From Paenibacillus hexagrammi (lineage in GTDB: Bacteria > Bacillota > Bacilli > Paenibacillales > NBRC-103111), in NCBI RefSeq assembly GCF_021513275.1, contig NZ_CP090978.1:2418001-2482000 (forward strand): a stretch of 64,000 nt of DNA, in the 5' to 3' direction. The position numbers and the translations under genes are program-made. The notes beneath the pieces were generated by a model. The model had not been told where the DNA came from. It saw only the letters and a program-made list of their open reading frames with translations, and made no database searches. Every line of letters begins with the position of its first letter. The stretch's first letter is position 1. This document shows positions 1 through 9,028 of the stretch, in pieces.

Positions 1-16
1 CAGTCACTTCATTCAT
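1..16 (-). CDS. istB: istB start, IS21 helper ATPase (cut by window edge)
   Basis: Only the first five codons (M-N-E-V-T) are inside the window. The ATG overlaps the TGA stop of the upstream istA frame (ATGA overlap), which is the usual istA-istB translational coupling of IS21 elements. The rest of the gene lies left of the window, so its integrity cannot be judged. Confidence 0.6.
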
Positions 17-1574
17 CGCTGTCCCCCCGTAAGAATGGCCTTGTAGGCGTCGAACTCCCGAATTTGGGGCTTGACTTTACGCTTGGACTGATCTTGATCG
101 CTTAGCAGTTTTAGAGGAGCTTCTGAGGGAATTTCCGGTGGTCTCGGCCTCTTGTAATGCTCCACTGCATCAGCAAAGTCGGTTGCCCGATACAAACGGT
201 GTTTGATACAGTAACCCAAAGCCTTCGTTACAGCATCCGGCTCTGCGGGCTCCAAAGCACGCTGAATGAGCTGTAATTGGTCCCTAATGTACCGGGGCTT
301 ACGGTTGTAAATCTCGTTTAGGAAGGGGCTAGCCGCTGTTGGGTCTGGGAATGCTTCCGCTACGGTTTGGATGTAGGCTGCAATGCCCTTCGTTCGATCT
401 CGTTTGTGATTGGTGTTCTGAACGAGTTGTCCATTGCCTGTGGCCAGTGGATGTTCGGCCAATAGTTGCCCGCTGTCCAGATCTCGAATCGCTAGGCGCC
501 CCATTTCCGTAACCTGAATACTCACTTGCTTGTCTGTCCCGTCATAGGTTCCAAGCGGAACTGAATACCGGTTTCCTTCATACCAAATGGTGTTGTCCTT
601 CCGAACGGTCCTTGTTATACTTGGTGGTAGCGAGTTTATTTTTGTGTGGACCGGGCGGAGGTGCTCTTTTTCAAGAGCATAGACTTCGGCCGGTATTTTT
701 TTAGTGGTGTGATGGATCTTGGCATTTCCCGTGCGATGGAGCCAAGCTACACAGTCTTCATTGAGCCTGTCTAGGTTAGCGAAGAGGCGATGCCTTGCGA
801 AGTTTCGCTTTACATACTTGACTACATTTTCGATGCGGCCTTTACTTTCAGGATCTTGTTTCCTGCACATTCGGATTCGAAAATCCCGCTGCTTAACATA
901 ACTTGCAAACTCATGCGTGAATAACAAATCTCCATGATTCTCGCTGGTAAGAAGCAGATGGTCCTGGTCGTAAACAATCTCCTGCGGATCCCACCGAAGA
1001 ATGCGAACGCTTCCTCATGCATATCCACCACATCCTTCGTAGTAAAGGGACGGTCCAACCACTGTACATATTTATGCCTGGAATGGGACAAGACGAATCC
1101 CATGAACCACAACCGCACCAAATTTCCCTGAAGATTCCGGAGCTTTGTTTCCCCGAAGTCTACTTGTAGCTGATAACCCGGAGGAGGATCTTGTACAGCC
1201 TCGTATTGTCTGGCTTGCATGACTTTGGGGATGTTGTACTTTTTCCGAAGGTCCCTTACGTAGTTTCGCACTGTTCCCTCTGAAATGTTCTGCACCTGAA
1301 ACCGTTCCTTGAGCCAGTCGTGAATTTGAGCAGCCGACAGGTCGGGATATTCCCGCAACCATTGTAGAATGGACGATTCATATCCATCTAACTTCTTTTG
1401 TCTAGTCTCCAGTTGTTCCAAATATTTACTAAATTCATCTGGATTCATTTCCAAGAACTTGTACACCGTATTTCTGGATACCTCTAGCTTTCGTGCAATT
1501 TGTGTGATCTTTAAGCCCTGCTCCTTCATTCCGAGTATGGAGAAGTACATATGCCACCTCTCTAAGCGCCTCAT
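13..1574 (-). pseudogene. istA: IS21-family transposase IstA, one frameshift
   Basis: DDE transposase of an IS21-family element. The N-terminal half (about 190 residues) carries a helix-turn-helix (ITQIARKLEVSRNTVYKFL) and the first catalytic Asp in the segment QVDFGE. The C-terminal half (from about 1000 down to 13) carries the second Asp in VYDQDH and a Glu in SKGRIENVVKYVKRNF. The frames switch near 986 at a GG run; adding one base gives GGIPQEIVYDQDH and restores one protein of about 520 residues. The break therefore may be a sequencing error. Clear IS ends were not identified. Confidence 0.85.
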
Positions 1575-1678
1575 ATCTCTTCCTCACCCTAATCTTTATG
1601 ATCTAAGATGATTTTAATAGGGTGGGGTATGAGATGGAAAGAGTGTTCATTCTTATTTGTTGTTTTCTGTTGACTCCA

Positions 1679-1857
1679 TTTTACCGGTTACAGCAGGATA
1701 TTCTAATGTTTCCTTATGGGTCCTTAAAGAGAATACAAATGCGAAGGGTTTCTACGAGCATTTGGATTTTATAAATGATGGATTAGAGAGAACAATTACA
1801 AGAGAAAAAGAATTAATCCAATTGAGATATTCAAAACAACTTGATGAGAAGAATTAA
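1679..1857 (+). pseudogene. GNAT N-acetyltransferase C-terminal remnant
   Basis: About 57 residues with the typical GNAT C-terminus: VSLWVLKEN, then FYEHLDFINDG. The acetyl-CoA binding core is missing; the preceding sequence is IS-derived, so the 5' part was probably lost when the IS21 element arrived. The stop lies 25 bases before the conserved part of structured repeat copy A. Confidence 0.7.
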
Positions 1858-1877
1858 GAAAAATTGCAAAAGTTTAT

Positions 1878-2070
1878 TCGAAGAAGCCGTCCCATCAGAT
1901 AACACCGTTTTTCCCGCGGCGGCTCCTACGGAGCTTGGTCTGCAAGAAGGGTTTCGAGGAACCATTCTCAGCAGACACACCTGCACCGACTAACCGCATC
2001 GCAGCCAGCCCTTCGGGCTTTAAGTCGGTGAGGCGTCATGAATACAACAACGTTAGATGAGATTCATCCA
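1878..2070. repeat. Structured interspersed repeat, copy A
   Basis: Imperfect terminal inverted repeats (TAACACCG near the left end, AACGTTAGATGA at the right) enclose several internal hairpins: a GC-rich arm, a GTCTGC/GCAGAC arm and an arm ending CACCGACT/AAGTCGGTG. The same architecture recurs at 2551-2750 and 26530-26715. It reads like a MITE or structured-RNA repeat; no coding potential is apparent. Confidence 0.75.
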
Positions 2071-2097
2071 AAACATATTAAAACAAGAGGTATACCA

Positions 2098-2571
2098 ATG
2101 AATAATTGGATTTCATTACGTGATGATGAATACAGAAGAGTATGGGATAAATTCTATAAAGACTTTTCGTTCAAACCAAGTATAGATCCTCAGAACTGGC
2201 CATCATTTACTATTAATTTACCTTATGTAACTTTTGAATTAACGAAGAACTACAATAACGAAGATATTGATGAATTAGAAGAGATCTATAAAGCTGCTTT
2301 AAGATCCTGTTTAGAACCAGAAGAATACATTTATGCTCTTGATTGGCAGCATGAATCGTTTCTTTATTCTCCATATTTACAAGACACAATCCCAAGTATT
2401 TCATTTTACCCTGATGGAGATTATTACTTGTTCTTAAGGAAAGATTTTAGTTTTGGTTTTTTAGGTCATCCATGGGAACATAGCATTACAATATTTGGTG
2501 AAGAACTTATAAAAAAATTACTAATACATAAACCGAGGATTTTTAATGGGATAATTCGAAGAAGCGGATGA
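2098..2571 (+). CDS. DUF2716 family protein
   Basis: 157 residues starting MNNWISLRDDEY. Matches my recollection of DUF2716: an N-terminal EYRRVWDKFYKDF block with KPSIDP, a central EYIYALDWQHE block and a C-terminal FPDGDYY/FGFLGHPWE-like block (here YPDGDYYLFL and GHPWEHSI). Function is unknown; the family is soluble with no signal peptide or membrane segment. I chose the ATG at 2098 because AGAGGT lies just upstream; an in-frame ATG at 2038 falls inside repeat copy A. The last codons (RRSG) are supplied by the start of repeat copy B, so the gene is bracketed by two repeats. Confidence 0.7.
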   Translation: MNNWISLRDDEYRRVWDKFYKDFSFKPSIDPQNWPSFTINLPYVTFELTKNYNNEDIDELEEIYKAALRSCLEPEEYIYALDWQHESFLYSPYLQDTIPSISFYPDGDYYLFLRKDFSFGFLGHPWEHSITIFGEELIKKLLIHKPRIFNGIIRRSG

Positions 2572-2750
2572 ACTTCATCTAACACCGTATTCACGCTGCG
2601 GGCCTTACTGCCCATGGTCTGCAGAGGTTTTTCAGAGAAGCAGAATCAGCAGACAACCCTGCACTGGCTAAGTCCGTCGACCCGGGGCTAGCGCCCCTTA
2701 AGCCAGTGAGAGTTCACGAATACAATAACGTTATAGGAAATTCCGGCAAA
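2551..2750. repeat. Structured interspersed repeat, copy B
   Basis: Same element as copy A. Left arm from TTCGAAGAAGC through CTAACACCGTATTCACG; right arm CACGAATACAATAACGTTAT. Internal arms include GGGCC/GGCCC-like pairing near 2600, GTCTGC/GCAGAC and CACTGGCTAAG/CTTAAGCCAGTG enclosing a GGGGCTAGCGCCCC palindrome. It supplies the stop codon of the DUF2716 gene. Confidence 0.75.
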
Positions 2751-2867
2751 CCATATAATATCGAAACCGAACAAACATTCTATCAATTAGTGGATATATG
2801 TGGTAAACTAGGAAAGTACAATTGAATTTTGGGTGGGCGCGGTTTCCCTTCGAAAGGAGGTGAAGCC

Positions 2868-2903
2868 ATGGAAGTAAAAGATGCACTTGTTTTTTGCAAG
2901 TGA
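2868..2903 (+). pseudogene. Holin-like type I toxin, N-terminal fragment
   Basis: A strong site GAAAGGAGGTGA precedes ATG at 2868. The first seven residues MEVKDAL are the hallmark of the small Bacillus/Paenibacillus holin-like toxins (TxpA/BsrG-like group). The frame then runs into an IS21-type end (VFCK-stop). The missing remainder, MFLFGMFNLALLTYI..., is found at 26221, more than 23 kb away. A possible -10 box TACAAT lies at 2817-2822. Confidence 0.75.
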
Positions 2904-2955
2904 AAAGTGCCTAGTTTTGCTGCGAAAAATGCCTAGGACACCTGCCAGTTAAAAC
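2888..2955. mobile_element. IS21-type terminus (left end of 23-kb insert)
   Basis: Begins TGTTTTTTGCAAG and contains two tandem units of about 22 bases (TTGC...AAAAGTGCCTAG and TTTTGC...AAAATGCCTAGG) followed by GACACCTGCCAG. Read inward it matches the inward sequence of the end at 26217 (TTGC...AAAAGTGCC, GCAGCG..., GTGCCTAGC, GACACTTGCCAG). The two are therefore inverted ends of related IS21 elements. Confidence 0.7.
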
Positions 2956-2985
2956 TTACTGCGGAATTCGTGTCTGGTGATAAAG

Positions 2986-3066
2986 ATATCTGGAACCAGT
3001 AAAAGATGTCTGGAACTAGTAAAAGATCTATGGAACCAGTAAAAGATGTGTAGAACTGATAAGCAA
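2986..3066 (+). repeat. Four tandem ~20-bp repeats (CTGGAACCAGTAAAAGAT)
   Basis: Units GATATCTGGAACCAGTAAAA, GATGTCTGGAACTAGTAAAA, GATCTATGGAACCAGTAAAA and a degenerate fourth. The CTGGAACCA core also occurs twice on the minus strand near the 3' end of istB (about 23770-23850). I infer subterminal transposase-binding repeats of an IS21-family element whose genes were deleted. Confidence 0.6.
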
Positions 3067-3083
3067 GATGATTGGACATCTAG

Positions 3084-3122
3084 AAGGGAGCCCGAGGGGA
3101 ATAATTCGGCGCTCCCTTTTAA
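3084..3122 (+). terminator. Rho-independent terminator-like hairpin
   Basis: AAGGGAGC (3084-3091) pairs with GCTCCCTT (3111-3118), followed by TTTTAATTT. No intact gene ends just upstream, so it may be a leftover of the element or of a lost gene. Confidence 0.55.
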
Positions 3123-3172
3123 TTTGTGTAGAAGTTAATATTCACGCGACTTCATGATCGGTGGTGAAACTG

Positions 3173-3523
3173 ATGAGTGGCATTGGCTATAGAATCAAAT
3201 GTATCCGAAAAGAGAATAATCTAACCAAATTCAGTTTGCAAAGAGTATAGGGATTTCTCAAGGGAACCTCAGCGAAATTGAAATGGGAAATAGTAATCCC
3301 TCTGCAGAAACGCTTATCTCAATCCGAACACAATATAACGTAAACCTTAACTGGTTATTAATCGGTGTCACTGCAGAAGATGGGACGACATATGAAGACA
3401 ACTATGATAAAAAGTTAATAGATGTTTTTAGAGGCCTTAACGATTATGATAAAAAAGAGATCATTGAAATTATGCTATTCAAAAGAAGACTAAAGTCAGA
3501 GATAAGCTTATCTTATGACTAGT
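3173..3523 (+). pseudogene. XRE-family transcriptional regulator, frameshifted
   Basis: Small DNA-binding regulator with an N-terminal helix-turn-helix: start MSGIGYRIKCIRKENNLT, then in a shifted frame QFAKSIGISQGNLSEIE and a C-terminal linker/oligomerisation part with NLNWLLIG. One base is missing in the AAA run at 3227-3229; restoring it gives one protein of 117 residues. The start is supported by GGTGG just upstream. It could be functional if the indel is a read error. Confidence 0.75.
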
Positions 3524-3567
3524 GGTAATGGTTCAGTTCACTTTCTGATAAATGATATCGGTGTCCC

Positions 3568-3640
3568 GATGTAAAAAGCTCGGAAAGTAGTAAAGAATAT
3601 TGGAAAGTAGTTAAGAAACTCGGAAAGTACCCCTCAGAAA
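3568..3640 (+). repeat. Three ~20-bp repeats (TCGGAAAGTAGTAAAGAA)
   Basis: Units CTCGGAAAGTAGTAAAGAA, ATTGGAAAGTAGTTAAGAA and CTCGGAAAGTACCCC. Different sequence but same period and style as the repeats at 2986, suggesting the subterminal region of another IS21-like element. Confidence 0.45.
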
Positions 3641-3695
3641 AGTCTCGATGATAAATACTTCATCAGGATATTTTTTTTATGAAAGGGAGATGAGG

Positions 3696-3736
3696 ATGGC
3701 ATCTACGTTAGGCGATAGAATTAGGCTAATTCGTAA
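3696..3736 (+). pseudogene. XRE regulator N-terminal stub
   Basis: Behind AAAGGGAGATGAGG an ATG opens MASTLGDRIRLIRK, the usual first helix of XRE/Cro-type regulators, and then stops where the IS4-type transposase sequence begins. Its 3' part is not seen downstream. Interpreted as a regulator gene interrupted by an IS. Confidence 0.5.
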
Positions 3737-4540
3737 ACCAATCGCTTAAGTCAAATTGATTTCCCCAATTGTTAGATAAAAAAATAAAGTATTTTCTTTG
3801 GGCACCAACTAGCAGGTGACAGCGCGGTGCGGGCGCTTTATCCGACGCATATTTAGCGAGATACTGCGGATATGAGTGAAGATGAACGGCCTTGGCCTTG
3901 CGCTGGGCTTCCTCCCGATGCTCCGGCACCTGCTCCGCCTCGACAAAATCGGCCAGCACGTCGATGACGTTGTCGAGCAGCTTCGCCCGAAAAAACAGTT
4001 CCAACCGCTCGACGACCGCAGTCCCTGCTCCGTCCAGCACCTTCTCCCGCCATATCGGCCATGACGAATCATGCCTTAGTGGCCAAAGCAGTACTGAGTA
4101 GTCCATCGCCGCATCGCCCTGACCAGACAGATCGTCCTTTTGCAAACAAAGTCCAACTGTGGTTGAATCAATGATTTTAAAGTCATTTCGATATTTCGTG
4201 AGATTTGCTTGTTTAAGAGTTCGGACGATGAGCTGTGCAAAGAGTTGCTCCAGCAAGGCGGAGTCTACCTGATTATGTTTGCGACTTAGTTGCGCCGCTG
4301 AAATCGATTCAAGCCCGAGTTCCTTTTGGAATTCTTCCGAAAGAACATCATCAGCGATTTCTCGCGATCCAACACGCGTTGCTGCAACTGAGCGTGTAGG
4401 AATAACTTTAGGTAGGCCGGTGTCGTTAGTTTTTTCACATACTTATCTTGATGAGTCTCAGCGATATGCTCTTTGAACGTTTTGGAACAAATTGGCTCTA
4501 GCCATTTACCAAATGAAGAAAATAGGGTATCCTTGTCCAT
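3726..4540 (-). pseudogene. IS4-family transposase, frameshifted and interrupted
   Basis: N-terminus MDKDTLFSSFGKWLEPI..., KYVKKLTTPAYLKLFLHAQLQQR and, after a frame change near 4450, IADDVLSEEFQKELGLES, then LLEQLFAQLIVRTLKQAN and the first catalytic Asp in FKIIDSTTVGLCLQK. After this the normal DDE domain is missing; it is replaced by a GC-rich stretch (3800-4135) and a short unrelated tail. Clearly dead. It truncates the XRE stub to its left. Confidence 0.8.
3800..4135 (-). other. GC-rich foreign patch inside the IS4 remnant
   Basis: About 330 bases, clearly richer in G+C than its surroundings. On the minus strand it keeps an open frame of about 105 residues (AAMDYSVLLWPLRHDSSW, VVERLELFFRAKLLDNVI, HSYPQYLAKYASDKAP) joined in frame to the transposase. 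I do not recognise the family. Codon use suits a coding fragment from another, GC-richer genome or gene. Confidence 0.5.
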
Positions 4541-4847
4541 GAGCTGATCCTTTTCAGTGGATTATGGACAGGAACTACCTGCCATTCCATTGTAAAGGAT
4601 TTTTTTGTGCTTGGATTTAATAAAGTCAGAATATTGTGAACATTCAGAGAAAATTAATGCAACACTAGTGGTTCAGTCTATAACTTATTTTTCAAAAGCT
4701 GACGTTTATACAATTGAGCATTTTGCATAATTCTGTTTATGAAATTTAGGCAGAAGAATTCTGGGACGTATTAAACCAAAGATTTAACTAGATCAACTTC
4801 ATTTTCAAAAATGGGCAGACCTACAGAATTTTCGCTTAAACAAAAAT
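4541..4847. other. Intergenic, no gene recognised
   Basis: AT-rich spacer between two dead transposases. The first 60 bases are probably the 5' leader and end of the IS4 element. No convincing reading frame, promoter or hairpin was seen. Confidence 0.5.
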
Positions 4848-5822
4848 TTAAGCTGCGGCTTCTCTAGACTTTCGGGCCATCGCTAATGCAGATGCTAATA
4901 ATACAATGGCGTTCAGGTACTGGTGAGTGGTCACCTTCTGAATACCCCAGACGTGCATGGCATCTGCGGTTAGATAGGTTTTTAACCTGGAGTTGCATCG
5001 TTCTACGCTTGTTCTTTTGTTGTATGTGCTACTAGATGTCATACCCGCAGGCGGTTCCTTTTCGTTGCGAAGATTCATCGGAATAATGGCCTGCGCCTTT
5101 ACGTTTCGTGCTGCTTCGTAGTTTTTAAGCTGATCATAACCTGCATCTAGCATAAAGAACTTCACCTTTGTGCCCGCAGTCACTTGTTCGATGAGTGTTG
5201 GAGCCATATCGCCGTCATTGACATGAGCCAGTGTAACGGAGAGCGCCATCGGCAATTCACTTGCTGTATCGACGGCAAGATGAATCTTGTAGCCAAACCA
5301 CTTGACCTTGTTTCCAAACGAATCAAACTTCTCACCCAGTTTGCGTTGTCGGTCAGCTCACTTTTCCGTTTCGGCACTTTCTTTTCGTAGGCATGAAATG
5401 CTGCACTGTCAATGGCGACGTGATCGCCTATGACGATTCCTTCTTCCTTGCAACGTGCAACCAAATCCTCAAACAGCCGTTTCGCCAATCCTTTGTTCGT
5501 TATCTGAGCAAAGACACGGCTTAAAGTGGCAATAGATGGTGCCTTTCGATCAAGTCGTAACCCGCATTGTTAGCGGAAACGAAGATCCATGTCTAACCGA
5601 CGATGCAGGCCGGTAAACGTGTCGATGTTTTCTAACGGTGCTGCGAGCAGGGCACGAAGAATGCCTTGCCGGCAGTGTCCATCGGCTCCTGGGGGACGGA
5701 ACACTTAATTCCTTGGCATAGGGACGTAAATCCAAGGTTCCGAAGAAGATCGGCAATCGATCTCTGGATTCAAGTTTTTGCAGCTCTTCAAAGGAAAATA
5801 GACTTTCTTGGAGAATATACAA
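4848..5822 (-). pseudogene. DDE_Tnp_1-type transposase (IS1182/IS5-like), three frames
   Basis: Pieces in order: MYILQESLFSFEELQKLESRDRLP; LAKRLFEDLVARCKEEGIVIGDHVAIDSAAFHAYEKK; after another shift, KVKWFGYKIHLAVDTAS; then ELPMALSVTLAHVNDGD, FFMLDAGYDQLKNYE and the C-terminal YNKRTSVERCNSRLKTYL. These are the DDE segments (AIDS, LDAGYD, VERCNSRLK). Several frame changes make it inactive as read. Family assignment is approximate. Confidence 0.75.
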
Positions 5823-5928
5823 GTGACTTCACTTCCTTGGTTGTTTTCGGGTTTGGTCGCTTGAAAACTTCTCCAAGTCGGGGTGAAGTCCCTTTTTTAT
5901 GTCTGAAAATCCTTGTGCAGCAAGGGCT

Positions 5929-6542
5929 GGGGTTTATGCAAAATGCTCAATTCATAAATCACGTAAGAATAATGATCCCAGTCTTTATTTTCACTTCACA
6001 GTTACGTCGGCACAATATCGAACATTCCTCTGTAGTCCGTGATATAACCTGTCAGTTGGGTACGCCATAATGCCGTTCTCAGAAAAGACATCGCGTTGTG
6101 ACCTTTCAGGATGGTCACGGCCATGAAATTCGAGTTGCCACCGATTCAGGACCATTTCGGCTGAAGAAGTCGCCGCCATTTACAAAGCTCGTTGGCAGGT
6201 TGAATTTTTCTTTCGTTGGATCAAACAACATTTAAATATTCCCACCTTATTCGAAACATCCGAAAATGCGGTCTATTGTAAACTCTATGCGGCTTTAATA
6301 GCCTTGTTTGATGGAGGATGTTCAATTGTTCCAAAACATATCAAACTCACATTCGCTTAGTTCTCTCGCCTGTTGTTACTTGATCGGTTGCCAGACATCT
6401 GGATAGTTGGGCTAACGCTTCTCAGGCAGAACTTATTTGGTGATTGTTGAAATCCCAATTTCTTGATAATCAACAGGCGTGTCATGTTTGATCACTTTAA
6501 AACTTCTACATGGTGGGATGAAGTCTTTTTGCATAAACCCTC
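5929..6542 (+). mobile_element. Internally deleted IS4-type element with inverted ends
   Basis: GGGGTTTATGCAAAA at 5929-5943 and TTTTTGCATAAACCC at 6528-6542 are inverted ends. Between them are plus-strand remains of a transposase: VVRDITCQLGTP near 6030, VVTFQDGHGHEIRVATDS near 6100, then EEVAAIYKARWQVEFFFRWIKQ from about 6160 and FETSENAVYCKLYAALIAL, the YREK-type C-terminal block. The N-terminal half is gone and frames are broken. Just outside, ~35-base direct repeats (AAACTTCT...TGAAGTC) occur at 5865-5895 and 6498-6527. Confidence 0.65.
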
Positions 6543-6886
6543 ATCAAAAAATCGAAGTATTCCTTGACATGGTTAATATTGTAATTTAGTATTTTATTAT
6601 ACAAACGTTTTAACTAATTTAATTTTATGTGAAATAGTAATTTCCCACTCAGATTAATCCTTTGTAGTTTTTTGGAGTTAATATAGTTTAAACCAAAATT
6701 ACCAAAGACCTCTATATCAAAGGCTGAATATGAAGAGTGAATTGCAATTGCTATATTAATGAACAGGGGCTTTTTCAGAAAGAATTGAAGATATTGTCCA
6801 CATGTGGTTAGTCGTTCCCTCTCCCCAACCAAGGGGCTTAGCGATTTCCATGTTAGATTGTGAAAGGTTACATACTATCATTATGA
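6543..6886. other. AT-rich spacer, no gene recognised
   Basis: No supported reading frame. Probably residue of earlier insertions; the only ordered feature nearby is the IS1380-like remnant beginning at 6887. Confidence 0.4.
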
Positions 6887-7378
6887 CTATTGTCGCAATA
6901 CGTTTCCAAACGTACCGGTAAGCAAAGTTTTTCGCCAGCTTGTGCTGAATAATCGTTGCGGCACAATGGAAGAACTCCAACCTGAATCGTGCGATCGTGT
7001 ATCCTTTATGAACCGTTTCTCAGCAATCTCGCTTGAAGTGCTCGAACAGATTAAACGCAAGCAGTTTAAAGTCGAGTTCATTGGCCTCAAAGTCGCTTGT
7101 TGCAGTTCGATCGATGGAGAAGCTGTCCTTTGCTTCTTTGATGTAGTTTTCCATGCAGCAGTAGAAGAGCCATAGATCAATCGGCTCCCAATTGAAATTA
7201 GTGACGATCGATTCGTATTTCCAGTCTTAATCGAACACCATTCGGGCTTGACCGTCATCAATGATTTGTGTCTTACGAATGATCGCCACATGCCGAGGCT
7301 TTGCATCCAGCCCGCGATAAGATAAAGCAGAATACGATGAACCGGGAACAGCGAATTACTTGACTTCGTGCAAGACAA
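6887..7378 (-). pseudogene. IS1380-family transposase remnant
   Basis: Reading across frames on the minus strand gives RHVAIIRKTQIIDDGQARMVFD, YESIVTNFNWEPIDLW and LFYCCMENYIKEAKDSFSID, followed by FEANELDFKLLAFNLFEHFK: the ENYIKE/K motif and flanks of the IS1380 C-terminal DDE region. The N-terminal half is absent and several frame changes are present. Confidence 0.65.
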
Positions 7379-7471
7379 TGTCCGTAAAGCTTTGGCGAGC
7401 TTGATTTTCTCAAACTCTTTATCCCCTCTAAATAACTCCTATTTACTATCAATCAAGGGGAGGAGAATGCT

Positions 7472-7500
7472 TTGAGGCATTTTAAAGTGGAATGTAAATT
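7472..7500 (+). promoter_or_regulatory. Putative sigma-A promoter of the biosynthetic cluster
   Basis: TTGAGG (7472-7477) and TAAATT (7495-7500) separated by 17 bases, 27 bases upstream of the first cluster gene's ATG. Both boxes deviate from consensus, so this is a candidate only. All genes to 22.7 kb face the same way with short gaps, so one promoter could serve them. Confidence 0.4.
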
Positions 7501-7526
7501 CAATTGTTCCTTAAGGAGTGAAAGCC

Positions 7527-8551
7527 ATGCGTAATAAAGTGCTGCCATTAAGCAAGCCTATTGTTGATGCCTATCCGTATCACGCTAATCTTCAGTCAGT
7601 CATTCTTAACATTCCCGAATCTATGCCCTGGATACTTAATAACTATGTACAGTTACATACCATGAAGCTTTTTGATAATTTAAGACTTGATTATTATAAC
7701 TATACTTTATGGAAAACATGTCCGTGGATCTATTACCAAAGAATCGGGAGAGATATAGTGCTCCTGAAATGGGACTCTATCGTTAATTTTCTCATAGAAA
7801 TGATCGAGTCGGGTTTTTACTCATTTTTTATGGTGGATGTCTCGCAAATTCCTTCATATGATATCAAAGGTGAACACGATATTTTCATATTCGGCTTTGA
7901 TCTTGATAGAAAAGTATTTTACGCAGCAGATAATTTCCAATTTGGAAAGTATCAGTACAAGGAAATCTCTTTTGAGCAGATTGAAAAAGGCTACAATCGG
8001 ATTATAGAAACTGGAAAGAAAGATTACTTATCTGGTATAGAAATCATTAATCTTCGACAGGACAATAAATACTTGATTCAGAAAGATTATACCTTTCAAG
8101 TGGATTTTTTAGTGGAGCAACTGGTTGATTACCTTAATTCAAAAAAACATATTTGAGGTATAGGCTGCCGGGGGAAAATTGGTTTGGGAATTTTGGATGG
8201 GTTTTCGGTATGGAGATATACCCTTTTCTCAACTCCTATTTGGAGGCATTGCAACTTAAAGAAGCTCCATGGGACCCTAGGGCTTTCCACGTATTATGGA
8301 ATCATAAAAATATTATGCTTCTACGGCTATCCTATTTAGCTGAAAATGATTATATTGCTCCATCCAATGATTTGAAAAATAAATATGTCGAAATCGAAAA
8401 GCAGTCCTTGGTTTCTAGGAATTTATTTCTCAGGTATTTTATTGAAGGTCGTAACGATTCTATCATTAGGATTATGGAAAAACTTCGATTTATAGAGCAG
8501 GAAGAAAGAGAAACCTTGGAAAAATTATTACAACGGTTTCCAAAATTCTAA
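7527..8551 (+). CDS. BtrH-like acyltransferase (butirosin BtrH N-terminal family)
   Basis: Resembles the BtrH_N family, named for butirosin BtrH, which moves an acyl group from an acyl carrier protein to an aminoglycoside. N-terminal part: YHANLQSVILNIPESMPWILNN, CPWIYYQRIGRD, YSFFMVDVSQIPSY, HDIFIFGFDLDRKVFYAADNF. C-terminal part: NFGWVFGMEIYPFLNSYLE, RAFHVLWNHKNIMLLRLSYL. These lie in two frames that meet at an A7 run (8141-8147); one added A gives a single protein of about 342 residues, so I annotate one gene. Start is ATG 7527 behind AAGGAG rather than the GTG at 7518. First gene of the cluster; context of ACP, ATP-grasp and monooxygenase supports an acyl-transfer role. Confidence 0.65.
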
Positions 8552-8667
8552 TTTTCCAAAGCCAGATAGTAGCTATATAAGTTCAACTAAAGTTTTTTTG
8601 AATCATGGAATGGATCCTTCATCACAGACGTCGAAGTAGAGAAGAAAAAACGAGACGAGTGATGGTC

Positions 8668-8772
8668 ATGGAAATCCAGAAATCAGATCAAGAGGAATTA
8701 GATAAGCGTCTGAAACAAGAACGGGATCGGCACATGTTTGAACGCTACCAAACCATATACCTTTATCGCTAA
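8668..8772 (+). pseudogene. IS630-type transposase N-terminal remnant
   Basis: MEIQKSDQEELDKRLKQERD then MFERYQTIYLYR-stop, resembling the start of IS630/helix-turn-helix transposases. Truncated after 34 residues. Confidence 0.45.
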
Positions 8773-8808
8773 AGAAGATAAAGGTCAAACCGCAAGCGAA
8801 GCATGTTG

Positions 8809-8961
8809 ACGAAAACGACGAAGATCGTCTTTTTATCATCCGGCATATGCTCTGTACTCAGTGCCGAAAGATCCACCATGAGCTTCCGGATTGTATTGTG
8901 CCGTACAAGCGCTACGAATCATCTGGAACGTGGTTCGTTTCAATGGCTTGAGGAGGCACGG
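8809..8961 (+). pseudogene. Transposase-associated zinc-binding domain remnant (DUF6431-like)
   Basis: Frame reading FIIRHMLCTQCRKIHHELPD, CIVPYKRYES, with a CxxC pair and the characteristic HHELPD.IVPYKRY end of DUF6431-type transposase N-terminal domains. No start and no DDE domain; ends at TGA near 8961. Confidence 0.5.
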
Positions 8962-9028
8962 TATCGCTATGTCTGACTCAGCGCAAACTGCGCTGGCTGC
9001 TGGACGGCCTTAAGAAAGGGGAAAGTGA

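Noticed and set aside
2986..3066. Possible CRISPR array from the 20-bp repeats
   Set aside because: The units are contiguous with no unique spacers and drift in sequence; no cas genes are present. They fit IS subterminal repeats.
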